A stretch of 64,000 nt of DNA from Humulus lupulus (GCF_963169125.1 NC_084794.1:74869665-74933664); one strand, 5' to 3'; positions 48,068-60,130 are shown, counted from the first letter of the stretch. The notes: generated from the letters alone by a model not told the origin. A program made the numbers and translations.

Positions 48068-50810
48068 TTATGAAGGAGCAGTCTCCTTGGCCTTCTCAGC
48101 ACCAGCAACACCAGACTCTCCAGGACGAATAACATGACTATCCTTCTGAGCAGTCTCCTGAGCAGCCTCCTCCGCGTCAAGCCGAGCTTGCCATTTGGCC
48201 ACAAATCCTTCCTCGAAAGAGCCCAGGAAGCTGGTATCAAGGTCAGCGTTGCTAGCCCAGATGCTGTACATGGCTTGATCGAACGCCTTGTCCTTCTTCT
48301 CTTTGTAATCGGTAAGGAGGCGAGCCTTTTCACTCTTGATTATCTCGAAAGTGGTAGCCTTCTCCTCCTCGAACTTGGCATTAGCTTTCTCCAGCTCCGC
48401 AAGTCGAGCATTCGCCTTTTCAAGCTCTGTCTTCGAGTCCTTAAGCTCATCAGCCATTTTAAGCTGAAGATTCCTCGACTCTTGGGCCAAAGACATGCTT
48501 GAGTGCACCTCATTGGTCAAATTATAATTAAGTTAAGCCGAGACGACAAGAGCCTGAAACATAAAGAGATTGAATTAGAACATAAGCCAAGGCACATACG
48601 CAATTAAAAGTAAGTTGCGAAAATTACCGCGGTAGTAAGTTCAATACACTTATCATAAAGAGTATTGCAGTCTTGAGCCTTATTCACAAACTCCCAGTGC
48701 TCAACGTCGAATCCCGTAAGACTCTGACCCACCCAAGAGAGGATATCCGAGCCAATTACAGCTCCGTGGGCCCCCGGCGGCACTATCGAGCACGAACTCA
48801 TCAACGTGAGGTCGGGCCGACGACAAGAGTGACTTGGAGGTTGAGGGTTTTTTTGGGGGTTGGCCGAGTTCTGGAGGACTTGTAGCCGGAGGAAGCGTGG
48901 CAGATGTGGCCAAGACTGATGCGTCGACCTGGGCAGTCGGGTCCTCGGCTGTGCTCGTAGTAGTTGGAGTTGGCAGAGTCTTCTCAGTGCGCTTGAGGAT
49001 TTTTTAGGGTCGGTCTGACCTCTGCGAGCCTCTTGGGTACTTACTCTTTTGAGCCCCTTCGCCACTATAGAGCACGGCGTCAAGGTCAGAGTCCATAGCA
49101 CATGCACAGTTGCAAACAAGATTTAGCATGATGCTAACAAACATAGAAGATATGAGAAAAAAACAACAAGTGGAGAAAAACCTAACTGGAACTCTCCTCC
49201 GAGCTTGAGCTCGGAGACCATGAAATTCCCCCATCTTCAGAAGAGGCGGGGGGAGTACCTTCCCTATAGGTGGACGTCAACCTCGAAAGGTCCCTATAGT
49301 CGTTGGTCCCATATTGGATGGCTATTCCGTTCCATACCTCGTTTAGGCTATACATAGTGTCGTATTTCCCGAGCCAGCTATCGAACCTATGAACCCGTTC
49401 ATCTACCCAAGTCCATACATAAAAATGGTCTCTATCATCCTCTCACAATACTAACCTGTCGGGTTTGTGTTTTAGTAGGGTGGGGGACCACATTTTCGAG
49501 CTTAGGATGACTGTACCTTGATCATCCGAGCCCGAGCTCGAGGCTTCATCATTGGCCTCGTTTCCTGATTGCGGGCTCCTTCGGCGAACTGGAGGCAGGG
49601 GCCTCACCTCTCTCCTAGGGGGGAGGATGCCTGTTGGCAAAGGCACGAGCTCCCAGCGGTCATATTTTTTATTGGATCAATCCGAGGTGGACTGGCCATT
49701 TCCCAAGAGCCCGCAAGCTCGGAGCTTACCTTCATGCAAAAGGTATGAGAGGGATCTCCTGCCATAAGGGAGTTGGAGCAGAGTCTCTCTACGCTCCTTC
49801 ATCTCGTCAGTAGGAGTAGGATGACGATAGTTGGCTGGAAAATAAAATACATTTCAACTAAGTACGGGCCTATAGACAAAAGTCCGAGCACAGAAAAGAA
49901 GGAGGTTGGAATACTTACGAATCCGTCTGAATGAGTAGTATCGAGACGGAGCTAGGCCATTTGTCCAGAAGAAGGCCTTCTTAAATTCAGGAGGATGGTT
50001 GGGAAGATCCTCAAACATCTTTTTCTCCTTGGGGTAGCTCGAGAGATAATAGAAGCCGTCTCCTCCCCGAGCTCGGGAGGGATTGCTTTTTAAGTAGAAA
50101 AGATACAGGATCTCCTCTGGCGATGGTCCTTCCCACTTCAGCTTGTGGTATAGCGACCTCAGGGCATAAAAAAACCTGTAAGAATTAGTGTTGAGCTGGA
50201 ATGGAGCCAACCCAACGAAGTCTGTGAAGTCCTTGAAGAAAGACTTCAAAGGCAGTATCGCTCCTGCCTTCATGTGTTCTTGGCTCCAAGCCGCGTATCT
50301 CAGCTTGTTGTCAGGATTTCCATCTCCTGGAGCGCGGCAGCTTCGCTCGTGGGAGGTAGGGGCTCGACACCTTAGCGAGGCTGATAATCTTATACCATGA
50401 AAGGCCAGGATATTGTTTATTTGACCTAGTGAGGTAACCGAGCTCCAATAGTGCTCGGCCTCAAAAAATTCCCTCCTCGGCTTTGAGGTATAGGGCTCCC
50501 CCATCAGTGAGAATCGAAGATCTCCTGGGTTGTACGCGACTGTCACTTTCAGCCTGGGATCAAGAGGGATCGGTCTGGGTCCTGAGTCAGATTCTGGATA
50601 AAGAGCCTCTCGAAGAATTTTTCTCTTCTTCTCTATAACCTCGACGATTTGACGACGATAATGAGCTCGGGTTTCTTTTTGTTCGCGAGCTAGCTTGTGT
50701 TCACGAATCAGACGCTGGTTCCGGGTAAACAACGACTCCGGGCTCGAAGTTTTTGGCGAATGTGGGATGGCTAGCAACGACCCCCACCGTCTTTCCAGAT
50801 TATGTGACAT
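48068..50810 (-). pseudogene. Reverse-strand gene (aORF) of element B
   Basis: Starts at ATG 50810, directly after the acceptor of a 5' leader intron. Exon 1 (50810-49919) has a Lys/Arg-rich helix (EKKRKILREALYPESDSG) then the 'putative gypsy type transposon' domain: FVGLAPFQLNTNSYRFFYAL, FYYLSSYPKEKKMFEDLP. Donor GTAAGT, acceptor CCAG at 49835; exon 2 from 49834 continues in frame (RHPTPTDEMKERRETLLQLP) to a basic/acidic linker (SSSGSDDQGTVILSS) with two in-frame TGA, probably from CGA. Later parts are a Ser/Pro-rich stretch (48913-48701, shifted) and the segment DVEHWEFVNKAQDCNTLYDK. After an intron (about 48628 to 48556) comes a coiled coil (48520-48068: KTELEKANARLAELEKANAK). Function unknown; the coiled coil suggests self-assembly. 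Confidence 0.75.
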
Positions 50811-51335
50811 CTAGCAAGAAAGAAAAAAGTGGTGAGGGCCATGCATGCAAGAAATCAAGAATAACGATCTTGGTGGGTCAAGCTCGAAAATGCTTGGATA
50901 CGAGATGAGTTCGATCTTGGAGACTCGATTAAGTGTCACGACATGTATTCCACGAAAAAGGGAGGGAAGTGGGTCTAATTTTTTAGAATCCCGAAATATC
51001 AGGAAAAAAGGTGGCGATTATTAAAAAATGGTATTTTTGAGTATCGTGCATTCTTTAAAATCAAGATTTTGTACCCGATATCTTGGTGTACAAGATATGT
51101 CCTCCAAAATTTGAAAACCCAGAAAAAAGACCATATTTGGGTCTTCCTACATTTGAACTGGATTCAAAACCAGTAATGGGGAACCTAAACTAATATCTAT
51201 CGATCAAAGTATCCTAGTATATCAAACTAAAGAATAAACCAGCACATTCCCAGAAATGTAAAAGAAACAAAGGCAAAAACGGGCGTAAAGGAAAAAAAAA
51301 GAAGATATACATAAAAGTTAAGATCAGATACTTAC
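50811..51335 (-). other. Leader intron of the element B reverse-strand gene
   Basis: GTAAGT donor at 51335 and TTGCTAG acceptor at 50811-50812, immediately before the ATG. Element C has the same arrangement (60302-60723). Confidence 0.6.
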
Positions 51336-51540
51336 ACACTAAAAATGGCGGTTGCAGAGAAACAGATGACTGAAGAAAAGGTTGCAGGTATGATCTCACG
51401 GTCTCGAGCAAGCTGCTGGTCCTTTGTTTCTTTGGCCGAGAGAACATGTAACACCAAACGCTTTCTGGGCTTGCCTCTGGTTTTCTGTTCTCTTTTTTCT
51501 TCTGGTAAACGTGAAAATGAGAGGAAGAGGATGACTGAAG

Positions 51541-51552
51541 TCTTATATATAG
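51541..51552 (-). promoter_or_regulatory. TATA-like box of the element B reverse-strand gene
   Basis: CCTATATATAAGA on minus, about 200 bases upstream of the leader donor. It faces into the element, away from the 3' LTR. Confidence 0.55.
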
Positions 51553-51812
51553 GCTATCAGAAATCTTAATAGAAGGAGTAATCTGGGCCATTGGCCAGAT
51601 TCCGTATCAAATCCAACGATCAGGGATAGGAGACAAGATGGTGTCGTAAAGGTGGCAGACGAACGATCGTGGGCTGATTACCGAGGCACTCGAGTACCTT
51701 GAATAAGCAATACTCAACTAACGCGTGTCCACGCTAGAGTACGTGTGACGGTGCAGTTCCCAAAGAAAGTAGTTCAAAAGTTTCCTTCTCATAGGATTCG
51801 AACAAATACTTT

Positions 51813-51825
51813 TGAGGGGGAAAAA
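51813..51825 (+). promoter_or_regulatory. Polypurine tract of element B
   Basis: TGAGGGGGAAAAA directly before the 3' LTR. Confidence 0.8.
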
Positions 51826-52650
51826 TATTACACCCAGATTTTGAGACTTGAGGTTGTAACCTCGAAAGCTGGATCCGTTAGGGGTGAGTTCGAGATGGTC
51901 AAAATACATTCTTGTAGCCTAGATATCGAACCTTCAAAGTAGGTGGCAACCTCGAAGATGGGTGGCCTCGAAGTTCTTGCAAGCTCGAAAGACAGAACAT
52001 CGGAGTACGTCCATTTTCAAATGACCTCGGATCAAGTGGCCTGGGCTTTGCATGAGTGTGAGCTCGGGGTAGGGCGGCCTCGGTGGTACTCACCCTCTCC
52101 GAACTGATTTCGGGAAAACAAGACAACTTGTGCTTCGCTTAGAGACTTAGACGGACATGATGCTGATTGCTGATCTCGAATGGCTTAATAGGTCACTTGA
52201 AGAGACACAGTCCATGCATTCAAGAGATATTACTATTGTAACTTCCCTACAATAAAGGGATATTTATTGATCGGTTACACGCCCCTGGTCTTCAGGGGAC
52301 GTTTTCTTGTATATAGGAGTTATAGGCTTTAAAGCCATTAAATTTATTAATATACGGAATAACTTCCCTGAACGTGTGGGATAGTATTCTGAGACTTCCT
52401 CTATAAATAGAGAAGTCATGTACCTTTGTAAATGACCGAAATTTTGTGATCTTGAGAGAAACTCTGGAGAATTCATCCCTGAAGGATTTCCAGAAATTTC
52501 CTAAGTTCTAATAACAAAGACTCGTGGACTAGCCATAGTTAATTGCTGAACCACGTAAAAAACTCTCCTTGTTTTATTGTGTTTTTCTAGCCATAATTCT
52601 TTGCTGTTTACGTGCTCTACATTTTAAGTTGACGAAAAACGGCGTCAACA
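51826..52650 (+). repeat. 3' LTR of element B
   Basis: 825 bp, begins TATTACACCC where the 5' LTR has TGTTACACCC: the terminal G is changed to A. Ends GGCGTCAACA. Confidence 0.92.
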
Positions 52651-53101
52651 AATAATGATATTTTATAATATTTAAATTTATATTAATATTAATTTAAATA
52701 CTAAGTAATTATTCTAGCAAAATTTTATAAAAATTAGGAGTATATTATATGTTATATATTATTATAATAATAATATTTTATAACATTTGAATTTATATTA
52801 ATATAATTATTAAATATCTAGTTTTGTATTTTTGTCAAAAAAATATGTAGTTTTGTATTATATATTATAAAAATAATGATATTTTTATAGCATTTGAATT
52901 AATATTAATATAATTAAAAAATATCTAGTTTAGTATTAATTATTATTATAATAATAATCTATTTTATTTAAATTTATATTAATGTAATTAATAAATATTT
53001 ATGTTTAATTAATTTTAAAGATATATTCCGTTAAAATTAACTAAAGAAATTGTTAAAACTAAGAAACAATGCTAACTACACATTTTTTAATATAGAAGAG
53101 A
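52651..53101 (-). mobile_element. Helitron-like fragment, right of element B
   Basis: Minus-strand 5' end TCTCTTCTATATTAAAAAAT at 53101, followed on plus by T. The interior has repeated AT-rich blocks as at 26238-26577. Together with 39890-40004 it was one repeat before element B inserted. Confidence 0.55.
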
Positions 53102-54222
53102 TATACATATCTGGATATATTTATATGCCAACCATGTGATTTAAAGTTAGAAGTATAGAGCAATTGATGTTAACTATATGAGCAATCATTTAATTATTTT
53201 TAAATAATCGATTTAATTTTATCATTATATGTAATTTGATAAATTAATTTAAATTATGTATATAAATTAGTATTAAGAAAGTGTCCTAATATTATTCGTT
53301 TACTTATGATCATTTAAAATTAGTTGAGGTATTATGTACATGTAGTTATTTGAAACTTTTGAAGTGAATTAATAATTTAAAATATTACTATTTTATGGAT
53401 CTCTTTAGGATTTGGCATCTTTAGGATTTTTTAGGATATGGTGTGGATAATACAATCAATAAAAATGTACTAAAATAAATATAATTATATATATAATATA
53501 TAAATATTTTTTATAAACATTTAAAGAAAGGTTGGATCAGTGGGTATGGAACTTGTGGAAGAATGTAATGCTCACAACTTCCCTCTAGAAATAGATAAAA
53601 CTTATTAGTCTATATAAGTTATTGAAAATAAATCGAAAGGATGAATACCAATTTTTTTTTTATAGAAGTTTGGTATTGATCTTTTAAATTTATTTTTCAT
53701 AATTCTTTTTACTTTCCTACAAGGTTGGTAGTTAGATTTTAACAGTACAACCCACCAACCGACCAAATCCAATTAATATCGAATGTTCCAAATCTAGTTT
53801 AATCCAATTTTTGATAGTTAGATTAGTTTGAATTTGTTCAATCTAATTGGATTAGTTTGAATCTTGTTTACCTCTAATTTTACATCAAACTTTTAAGGAT
53901 TATTTGGAGTTCAAAAGTATGTGAATAATAAGAATATTAAAAAAGAAAATATGATTATTGGAGAACTTGTAAGAGAACTTTTTAAAAAAATTGATAATTT
54001 ATAACACTATTTTTATATATATGGATATTTGACTTTTGTCACAAAATATTAGAAAAAAAACCTATTTAGCACTTTTTTTTATGGAACAAACCACTCATTT
54101 AAGTAGTTTTATAAAAATTAATTCCCATAACCAAAACATAACTAAAAAACAAAACAAAAATATAAGTAAATGTATATATAATTACTTAAAAATATAAATA
54201 TATATTTTTTTATATAAAAAAT
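53102..54222. other. AT-rich intergenic sequence
   Basis: No coding region. A short repeated phrase (TTTAGGATTTGGCATC, TTTAGGATATGGTG) near 53406-53442. The last bases (TATAAAAAATATGTAGATAA) resemble the Helitron-like 5' region and hold the LINE target site. Confidence 0.4.
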
Positions 54223-54350
54223 ATGTAGATAAGAGAGTGGACTAATAATAATGTGCACTTGTGGAATAGAAAGAAATAGGCTGCTCTAGAGCTATCTCGT
54301 AAGGGAGATTAGGTGTTCTGAGGCGTGCGTAGTTCTCTAGCTTCTCTCAG

Positions 54351-55547
54351 ATGAAGAAGATGAAGATTGCTCGAAAGCCTGCATCCAGATCTCGGAATGA
54401 GGAGGTTCCTTCATCAACGGTTCAGTCTGATTCTCAATCGAAAGCTCAAGTGCGGAGTTTGCCTTCTGAGGTAGATACGCTATTGCAATTATCTGAGGGA
54501 AAGGCTATGACGAAGAACACTTTAGTGGAGAAGGAATTGAGCCCTGTTTGTGGTGGTGGTCATACTAGTCTAGAGGGCGAGGTGCTGGAAACAAATAGGG
54601 TGGAAGTTTCCGAGAAGGATAACTTTCAAGCCTCAGCTCAATCTTATTGGGTGAAACTTAAGGATAAACATCTGATTAGTGAGGCGGCCAAACTCCACTA
54701 TGAGGAGCCGATACTAAAAAGTGGGAGGAGAGTTGCTCAACTTGATATGGCTGAGGTTGCTGAACAGGCTCACAATTGGAATTCAGCTGTGAACTGTATG
54801 GTGATGGGAGCCAATCCCCCATTTGTTGTTTTTGAAGGATTTGTGAAACGTATATGGGGACACCTTGGTATTGAGTGAATAGTTCGAATGAATATGGGGC
54901 TTACCATTGTTAAATTCAATGATGAGGCTACTCGGGATTTTGTTCTGGAAACTGGCATTGTGCAATTTGACAAGAAACCAGTGATTGTGAGACCTTGGAC
55001 TCAAGATCTTGACACTATTAGGATAGTCCGTTCGGTACCTTTATGGATTAGATTGCCTAATCTAGGTCTTCAGTATTGGGGCCAGAAATACCTCAGTGCA
55101 TTGGTCAGTACTATAGGGAAACCCATTATGGTGGATAAGGTTACTAAGGAAAGATCGATGATTAGGTATGCTAGAATTCTGGTTGAAATGGAGATATCTG
55201 ATAACCCGCAGTTTGTCATATACTTTGTGAATGAGAGAGGTCAAGTTCAAGAACAATTTGTTGAGTATGAATGGCTTCCCATCAAATGCAACAACTGTAA
55301 GGGATTTGGCCATAATATGGTTGATTGCAAGAAAAATGGCCCTAAGAGTTGGGTAAAGAAGAATGTGACTGAGCAGGAAAATGTTGGAGCTAATACTGAT
55401 TCGGAGGTTGTAGCTACTGATGCAAAGTCAATAGTTTCAGCAGGAGCTAATGAAACTGTTAAGGAAGTGGAGGGGAGACATGAAACGGTAGGGATAGAGA
55501 TTAGTAGGGTAGCTGAGAATAATGGCTGTTCACAGGCCCTGGCTTAA
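54351..55547 (+). pseudogene. LINE ORF1: DUF4283 and zinc knuckle protein
   Basis: The start MKKMKIARKPASRSRNEEV is a basic N-terminus, followed by a DUF4283-like region (NWNSAVNCMVMGANPPFVVF, IVKFNDEATRDFVLETG, VPLWIRLPNLGLQYWG) and a CCHC knuckle CNNCKGFGHNMVDC. It binds LINE RNA. One in-frame TGA at 54876-54878 (GIE, stop, IVR) splits it, probably CGA to TGA; both halves are in the same frame. Confidence 0.85.
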
Positions 55548-55718
55548 CACCTGATAAGGATAATAAGGAGACTTGGGAAGTTCCCAAGAGAGTATGGAAC
55601 TCACGAGGGAAAGGGAAATTAATAAGGACTGTTTTAGACAAAAAATAGAATGCCTTTAAGATACTTCAGGAACAGGGGAAAGGTGAAACAAGTGGGAACT
55701 TACCTGACTCAAAGATAG

Positions 55719-58700
55719 ATGGACTGCTCAAATATACTTAGTTGGAATGTAAGGGGTATGAATAAGAGAGAAAAGCAATATGCTATTCTGAATATTTTAA
55801 AGATGAATAAAGTGGGAATTGGAGCGTTGTTGGAGAATAAATTAAAGAAGGATAAAGTTGATGTTATGATGATTAAATTGTTTTGTGGTTGGGATTACTA
55901 TAGCAGTAGTGTTACAGAAGGTCGTATCTTAGTCCTTTGGTAGAAGTCGTTCATTAAAGTTCAGGTCCTTATGGAACAACAACAACCGGTTCACTGTTCA
56001 GTGAAACTTTCAGGCATGCAGATGGAGTTTTTAGTCACTTTTGTTTATGGTCTCAATACTTTAGATGAAAGATTGGCGATGTGGAGGGGGCTGTCTTGTA
56101 TTCATGTTCTAAACAAGCCTTGGTTGATTGTGGGAGATTTTAATGCTGTTTTTAATTTCGATGATAGAGTGGGAGGGAGGACAATTAATGTTGCTGAAAT
56201 ACTTGATTCTAATGCTTGGCTTGCCCATTCTCAGTTGGTTTCACTCAAGAGAATTGGTTCCGATTTTACCTGGTCCAATAAGCAGGATGGAGGGGATAGG
56301 GTCTATTCGAAAATTGATCATGTGTTCATCAATGAAGATTGTATTGATGCTTTGCCTTACTCTATTGTAGAATTTCATTGGGAGGCCCATTCGGATCACT
56401 GTTATTGCCTCATAAAAACACTTAAGCTGGGTACTCTGGGCATTAAGCCATTTCGATTCTTTAACTTATGAACAACTCACAGGGGTTTAAGGAGGTAGTT
56501 CTAGACAGTTGGAATAAGCCTTTGGTAGTGAGGGGTCTGCTGGGTGTGACTAAAAGACTGGTTAGGCTAAAGCATATTTTGAAAGCCTTTAATAGGGAGG
56601 AAATTGGAGATGTTGAATAGAGCTATCATCAAGCAAAAGGTGACTATCAGTTGGATCTCACTAGAGCTCAAGCTGCCCCAACTGATTTTGATGCGCAGAA
56701 GGCTGAAAAAATAGCAGCAGTTCGCTATCAAGAACACTCTGCTAGGTACAGAAGTTTTTTAATCCAACGAAGCAAAATTACTTGGCTGCAGAAGGGAGAT
56801 GATAATAATTCATACTTTCATGCTTGCATCAAAAAAAGAAGAGAGGAGAATCGTATTGTTTCCTTTCTGAATGAGCAAGGGGTTGTTATTGATGATTATA
56901 AGGCAGTGGTTCATCATTTCTTGGACCATTTCAGAGGATATATGGGTAGCTCTAGTTCAGCTGATGGTTCATTTAATTCTCAGTGTATAGAGTTAGGTCC
57001 TTGTCTGGATATTGAGATGCAGTTGAGTTTGACTAGGGAATTTGGGAAATCTGATGTCAAGAAGGCTCTCTTTAGCATTCCGGGCACAAAAAGTCCAGGG
57101 CCGGATGGATATGGTTCTGAATTTTACAAGTCAATGTGGCTGAATATAGGGGATGGCATATCAGAAGCTGTTCTTGGATTCTTTCGTGATGGACAGATCC
57201 CTGCAGAGCTCAATGAAACAACTCTTGCTCTGGTTCCTAAAACTGAAACGCCTAGCAGAGCGGTTGACTACAGGCCCATAGCTTGTTGCAACACTTTATA
57301 TAAATGCATCTAAAAAATGATCTGTAGTAGACTCTCGGAAGTTCTTCCTCATCTGATAAGTCAAAATCAAGGTGCCTTTGTTAAAGGGGGATCTCTAGCT
57401 CATAATATTCTCATATTTCAAGATTTGATCAAGAACTACAATAGAAGAAATTCTTCCCTGAGGTGTGCTTTGAAGATTGACTTGAGTAAGGCCTATGACA
57501 CAATAGACTGGTGCTTTCTAGAGAAGTTGCTTATCTGTTTTAGGTTCCCTACCCGATTCATTCATTGGGTGATGGTGTGTCTTCGTGGCACCTCTTATGT
57601 TCTTATGTTGAATGGTAGAATGCAGGGGTTTTCGGGGAGTTAAGGGTCTTCGCCAAGGGGACCCTATTTCACCATTACTATTTGTCTTGATTATGGAATA
57701 TCTTACGTGGTTGCTTCAACTTGGGGCTCAGCAAAAAGAGTTCAGATATCACCCTATGCGCAAAAGCCTTAAGATCATTAACCTCTGCTTTGCTGATGAC
57801 TTAGTGATCTTTTGCAAAGCTAATAGCGGCTCATCCCAGGTGGTTAAACAAGTTTTTGAGGAAATCTGTAACAGTACAAGTCTGAAGGCTAATATCAGTA
57901 AATCTCATGTGTTTTTTGGAGGGGTTTCGACTGCTGTTAAGGACCAGCTACTTCAGATATTGCAGCTTGAAGAGGGAACTTTTCCTCTTAAGTATCTGGG
58001 GATTCTTATGAGGCCAACAAAATGGAAAATGACAGATTGTGGTGAGATTCTTAACAAAATTAAGCTTAGGCTTCATACCTGGGCTAGCAGACATCTATCA
58101 TATGCAGGGCGGACTCAACTGATCACATCTGTTCTTTTGGGATCGCGAAATTATTGGATGAACATCTTCTTGCTCCCTCAAAGCATTGTCAAAGAGGTAG
58201 ATAAACTTTGCTTGTGGTTTCTGTGGGGCAACAATGGTACCAGGAGTAATTTTCATCTCACCCCTTGGTCCACTGTCTGTTTGCTGAAAATATTTGGAGG
58301 TTTGGGTTTCGGTGAAGGAACTAAGTGGAGCAAGGCAATGCTATCCAAATATATCTGGGCTATTAGTCATCAACCAGAGACCCTTTGGGTGAAATGGGTC
58401 AACATAGTGTACTTAAAAGGTCAAAGTTTCTGGCAGTACCAACTTAAGGCGGATTCAAGTTGGTATTGGTGAAAAATTTGTCATATGCGGGATGTGTTTT
58501 CTCAAAGGGATATTGATGCAGCTGGTAGTCAAGGAAGATTTAAAGTTTGTTTACTTTATGTGAGGTTTATACATCAAGATCCAGTCAAGTACCATCCCTT
58601 TGTTTGGAATAGGATAAGTGTGCCAAAGCATCGATTTATTACTTGGCAAGCGGTGAATGAGAAGTTATTAACTTGAGATCATTTGCATAGAGTGCTCATG

Positions 58701-59059
58701 TAGCTTAATTGCCTCCTTTGCCCGGTTTGTGAGCTAGCTGCAAAAAACCATGAACATTTATTCTTTGACTGCTATTTCTCTCAGCAGGTTGTTCAGCAGG
58801 TCCAACATTGGCTGGGATGTACTTGGCCTTTGAACTTCAATGACTGGACGAGTTGGATTGAAGATATGAGAAGAGATCTTATAGCTGCGCTTGTGGCGGC
58901 TGTCTTCTCAGCAACAATATATTACATTTGGTATAATTGTAATACTTGCTATGTTAATCACTTCTCTCATAGAGTCAATTGTATAGTTGATATGATCAAA
59001 AAATATATTAGCTATAGAAGTAGGTGCTTTATTCAAAAGAAATTGACAAGAAAAGAGTG
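55719..59059 (+). pseudogene. LINE ORF2: endonuclease, reverse transcriptase, zf-RVT
   Basis: APE endonuclease motifs: ILSWNVRGMNKREKQ, LLENKL, WLIVGDFNAVFNFDDR, HSDHCYCL. RT motifs: GTKSPGPDGYGSEFY (57087), YRPIACCNTLYK, ALKIDLSKAYDTIDW, GLRQGDPISPLLFVLIMEYL, CFADDLVIFCKA (catalytic FADD), LKYLGILMRP. The C-terminal zf-RVT region includes KHRFITWQAVNEKLL and CLLCPVCELAAKNHEHLFFD. It nicks the target and primes reverse transcription. Breaks: TAG at about 55941, a break after 56460, TAA at about 57311, a one-base deletion near 57630, and stops near 58470, 58674 and 58700. Confidence 0.88.
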
Positions 59060-59186
59060 AATTTTTGTGAGGAATTTATCATCTGTGTAATGTTGTTGTT
59101 GCCTTCTCAGTGAGGGAGGTTAGTTTGTAATCTGGCTGTGGTTAATAAAGTTTTCTTTCTTGATAAAAAAAAAAAAATGTAGCTAA

Positions 59187-59297
59187 CGAAAATTCTTAGT
59201 TTTAACAGTTTTTTTGTTAACTTTAACAAAATATTATTAATATTTAATGGAATAATATTCATTTGAAACCTATTAAAAATAGATATTTATTAATTAT
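59187..59297 (+). mobile_element. Helitron-like 5' fragment
   Basis: TTAGTTTTAACAGTTTTTTT and GTTAACTTTAACAAAATATT match the 5' region of the Helitron at 38431. Cut by the LINE on the left and by element C on the right. Confidence 0.5.
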
Positions 59298-59888
59298 TGT
59301 TGACCCAGATTTTGGCCAACTGACACGGAGTCAAAATACGCTTGACGTGGAAGGATATGTTGAAATAAATGTAATGACGAAAATAATAAGAACACAAGAT
59401 TTTAGAATGGTTCGACCCCAGGATCTGGTAATAACCTATGTCCACTTAGATTGTTATTGATATAAGATCAAAAGGAGTGATCAAAGAAATAGGGTTCAAT
59501 GAGTTTCACCAACCTCGGAAGAACAAGACAATATCTCAAATAGAATCCCTCTAGTCTCAAATAATTCGAAAGCCCAAAAGTCCCTTCCTTGAGCTATCTT
59601 TCTCTATTTATAGGCTCAAGGGGGATTACATGAATTTATTACAGATATCCTTTCCTAAATATCGGATACTCAGGAGATTGTGGGAGTCAATTTTGGGATT
59701 TACAAAGATCTTTATAGAAACATCATGAAGCATACGGAACCCGCGACCATACTAGTCGCAGGTAAGTTTCAGCTGCCTACTGCTTATAATTTGTCTTCTG
59801 GTCGATATCCTAGCAGAGTTCCTCCAAGTGTCAGCCACGTGTCCGAGAATCACTTGCCACGTCATCCATGCCAGTTTTTTGGATAACA
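59298..59888 (-). repeat. 3' LTR of element C
   Basis: 591 bp. On minus it begins TGTTATCCAAAAAACTGGC and ends ATCTGGGTCAACA. The end resembles those of the element A and B LTRs. Single copy in the window, so boundaries rest on TG-CA ends and the adjacent tract. Confidence 0.7.
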
Positions 59889-59904
59889 TTTGCCCCCCAA
59901 GTTT
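59889..59904 (-). promoter_or_regulatory. Polypurine tract of element C
   Basis: AAACTTGGGGGGCAAA on minus, directly upstream of the LTR. Confidence 0.7.
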
Positions 59905-59930
59905 ATTTATTACGAGCAATAAATAAACTT
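59899..59930. other. 13-bp perfect hairpin abutting the polypurine tract
   Basis: AAGTTTATTTATT, loop ACGAGC, AATAAATAAACTT. The stem overlaps the edge of the tract. Confidence 0.85.
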
Positions 59931-60120
59931 TTGAGGAAGCGACCCTTCGGTGACCCCACCGTACCTATCAGAACCCTTTGTGTGTTCTTGGAAGAAGCAA
60001 CCTACTCTTGTCTAATCACGGCTTTTCGCTTCCCCAATAATATTTCGACGGCTATCTCGTTTCCCCATACTTCGAAAAAGGGGAAGCTGATGATTACTCC
60101 CTTTTAATGCCACAGACAAA

Positions 60121-60130
60121 AATATATATA
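60121..60130 (+). promoter_or_regulatory. TATA-like box of the element C reverse-strand gene
   Basis: AATATATATA, about 180 bases upstream of a GTAAGT donor at 60302. Same layout as element B. Confidence 0.5.

Larger units (their letters stand above)
40005..52650 (+). mobile_element. Tat/Retand-like Gypsy element B, structurally complete
   Basis: 12,646 bp flanked by the perfect duplication AATAA (40000-40004 and 52651-52655). LTRs of about 0.82 kb (40005-40827, 51826-52650) enclose gag, protease, RT, RNase H, a second RNase H and integrase on plus, then tandem repeats and a reverse-strand gene. The additional RNase H before integrase is the hallmark of the Tat branch. Several stops and shifts in gag-pol make it non-autonomous. 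By eye the LTRs differ at two to three dozen positions, so insertion was not very recent. Confidence 0.92.
54233..59176 (+). mobile_element. Full-length LINE (L1-like), mutated
   Basis: About 4.9 kb with 5' leader, ORF1, ORF2 and a poly-A tail at 59165-59177. Target duplications ATGTAGATAA (54223-54232) and ATGTAGCTAA (59177-59186) differ by one base. The right flank is Helitron-like 5' sequence, so the LINE probably landed in such a fragment. Both ORFs contain stops and frameshifts. Confidence 0.85.
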
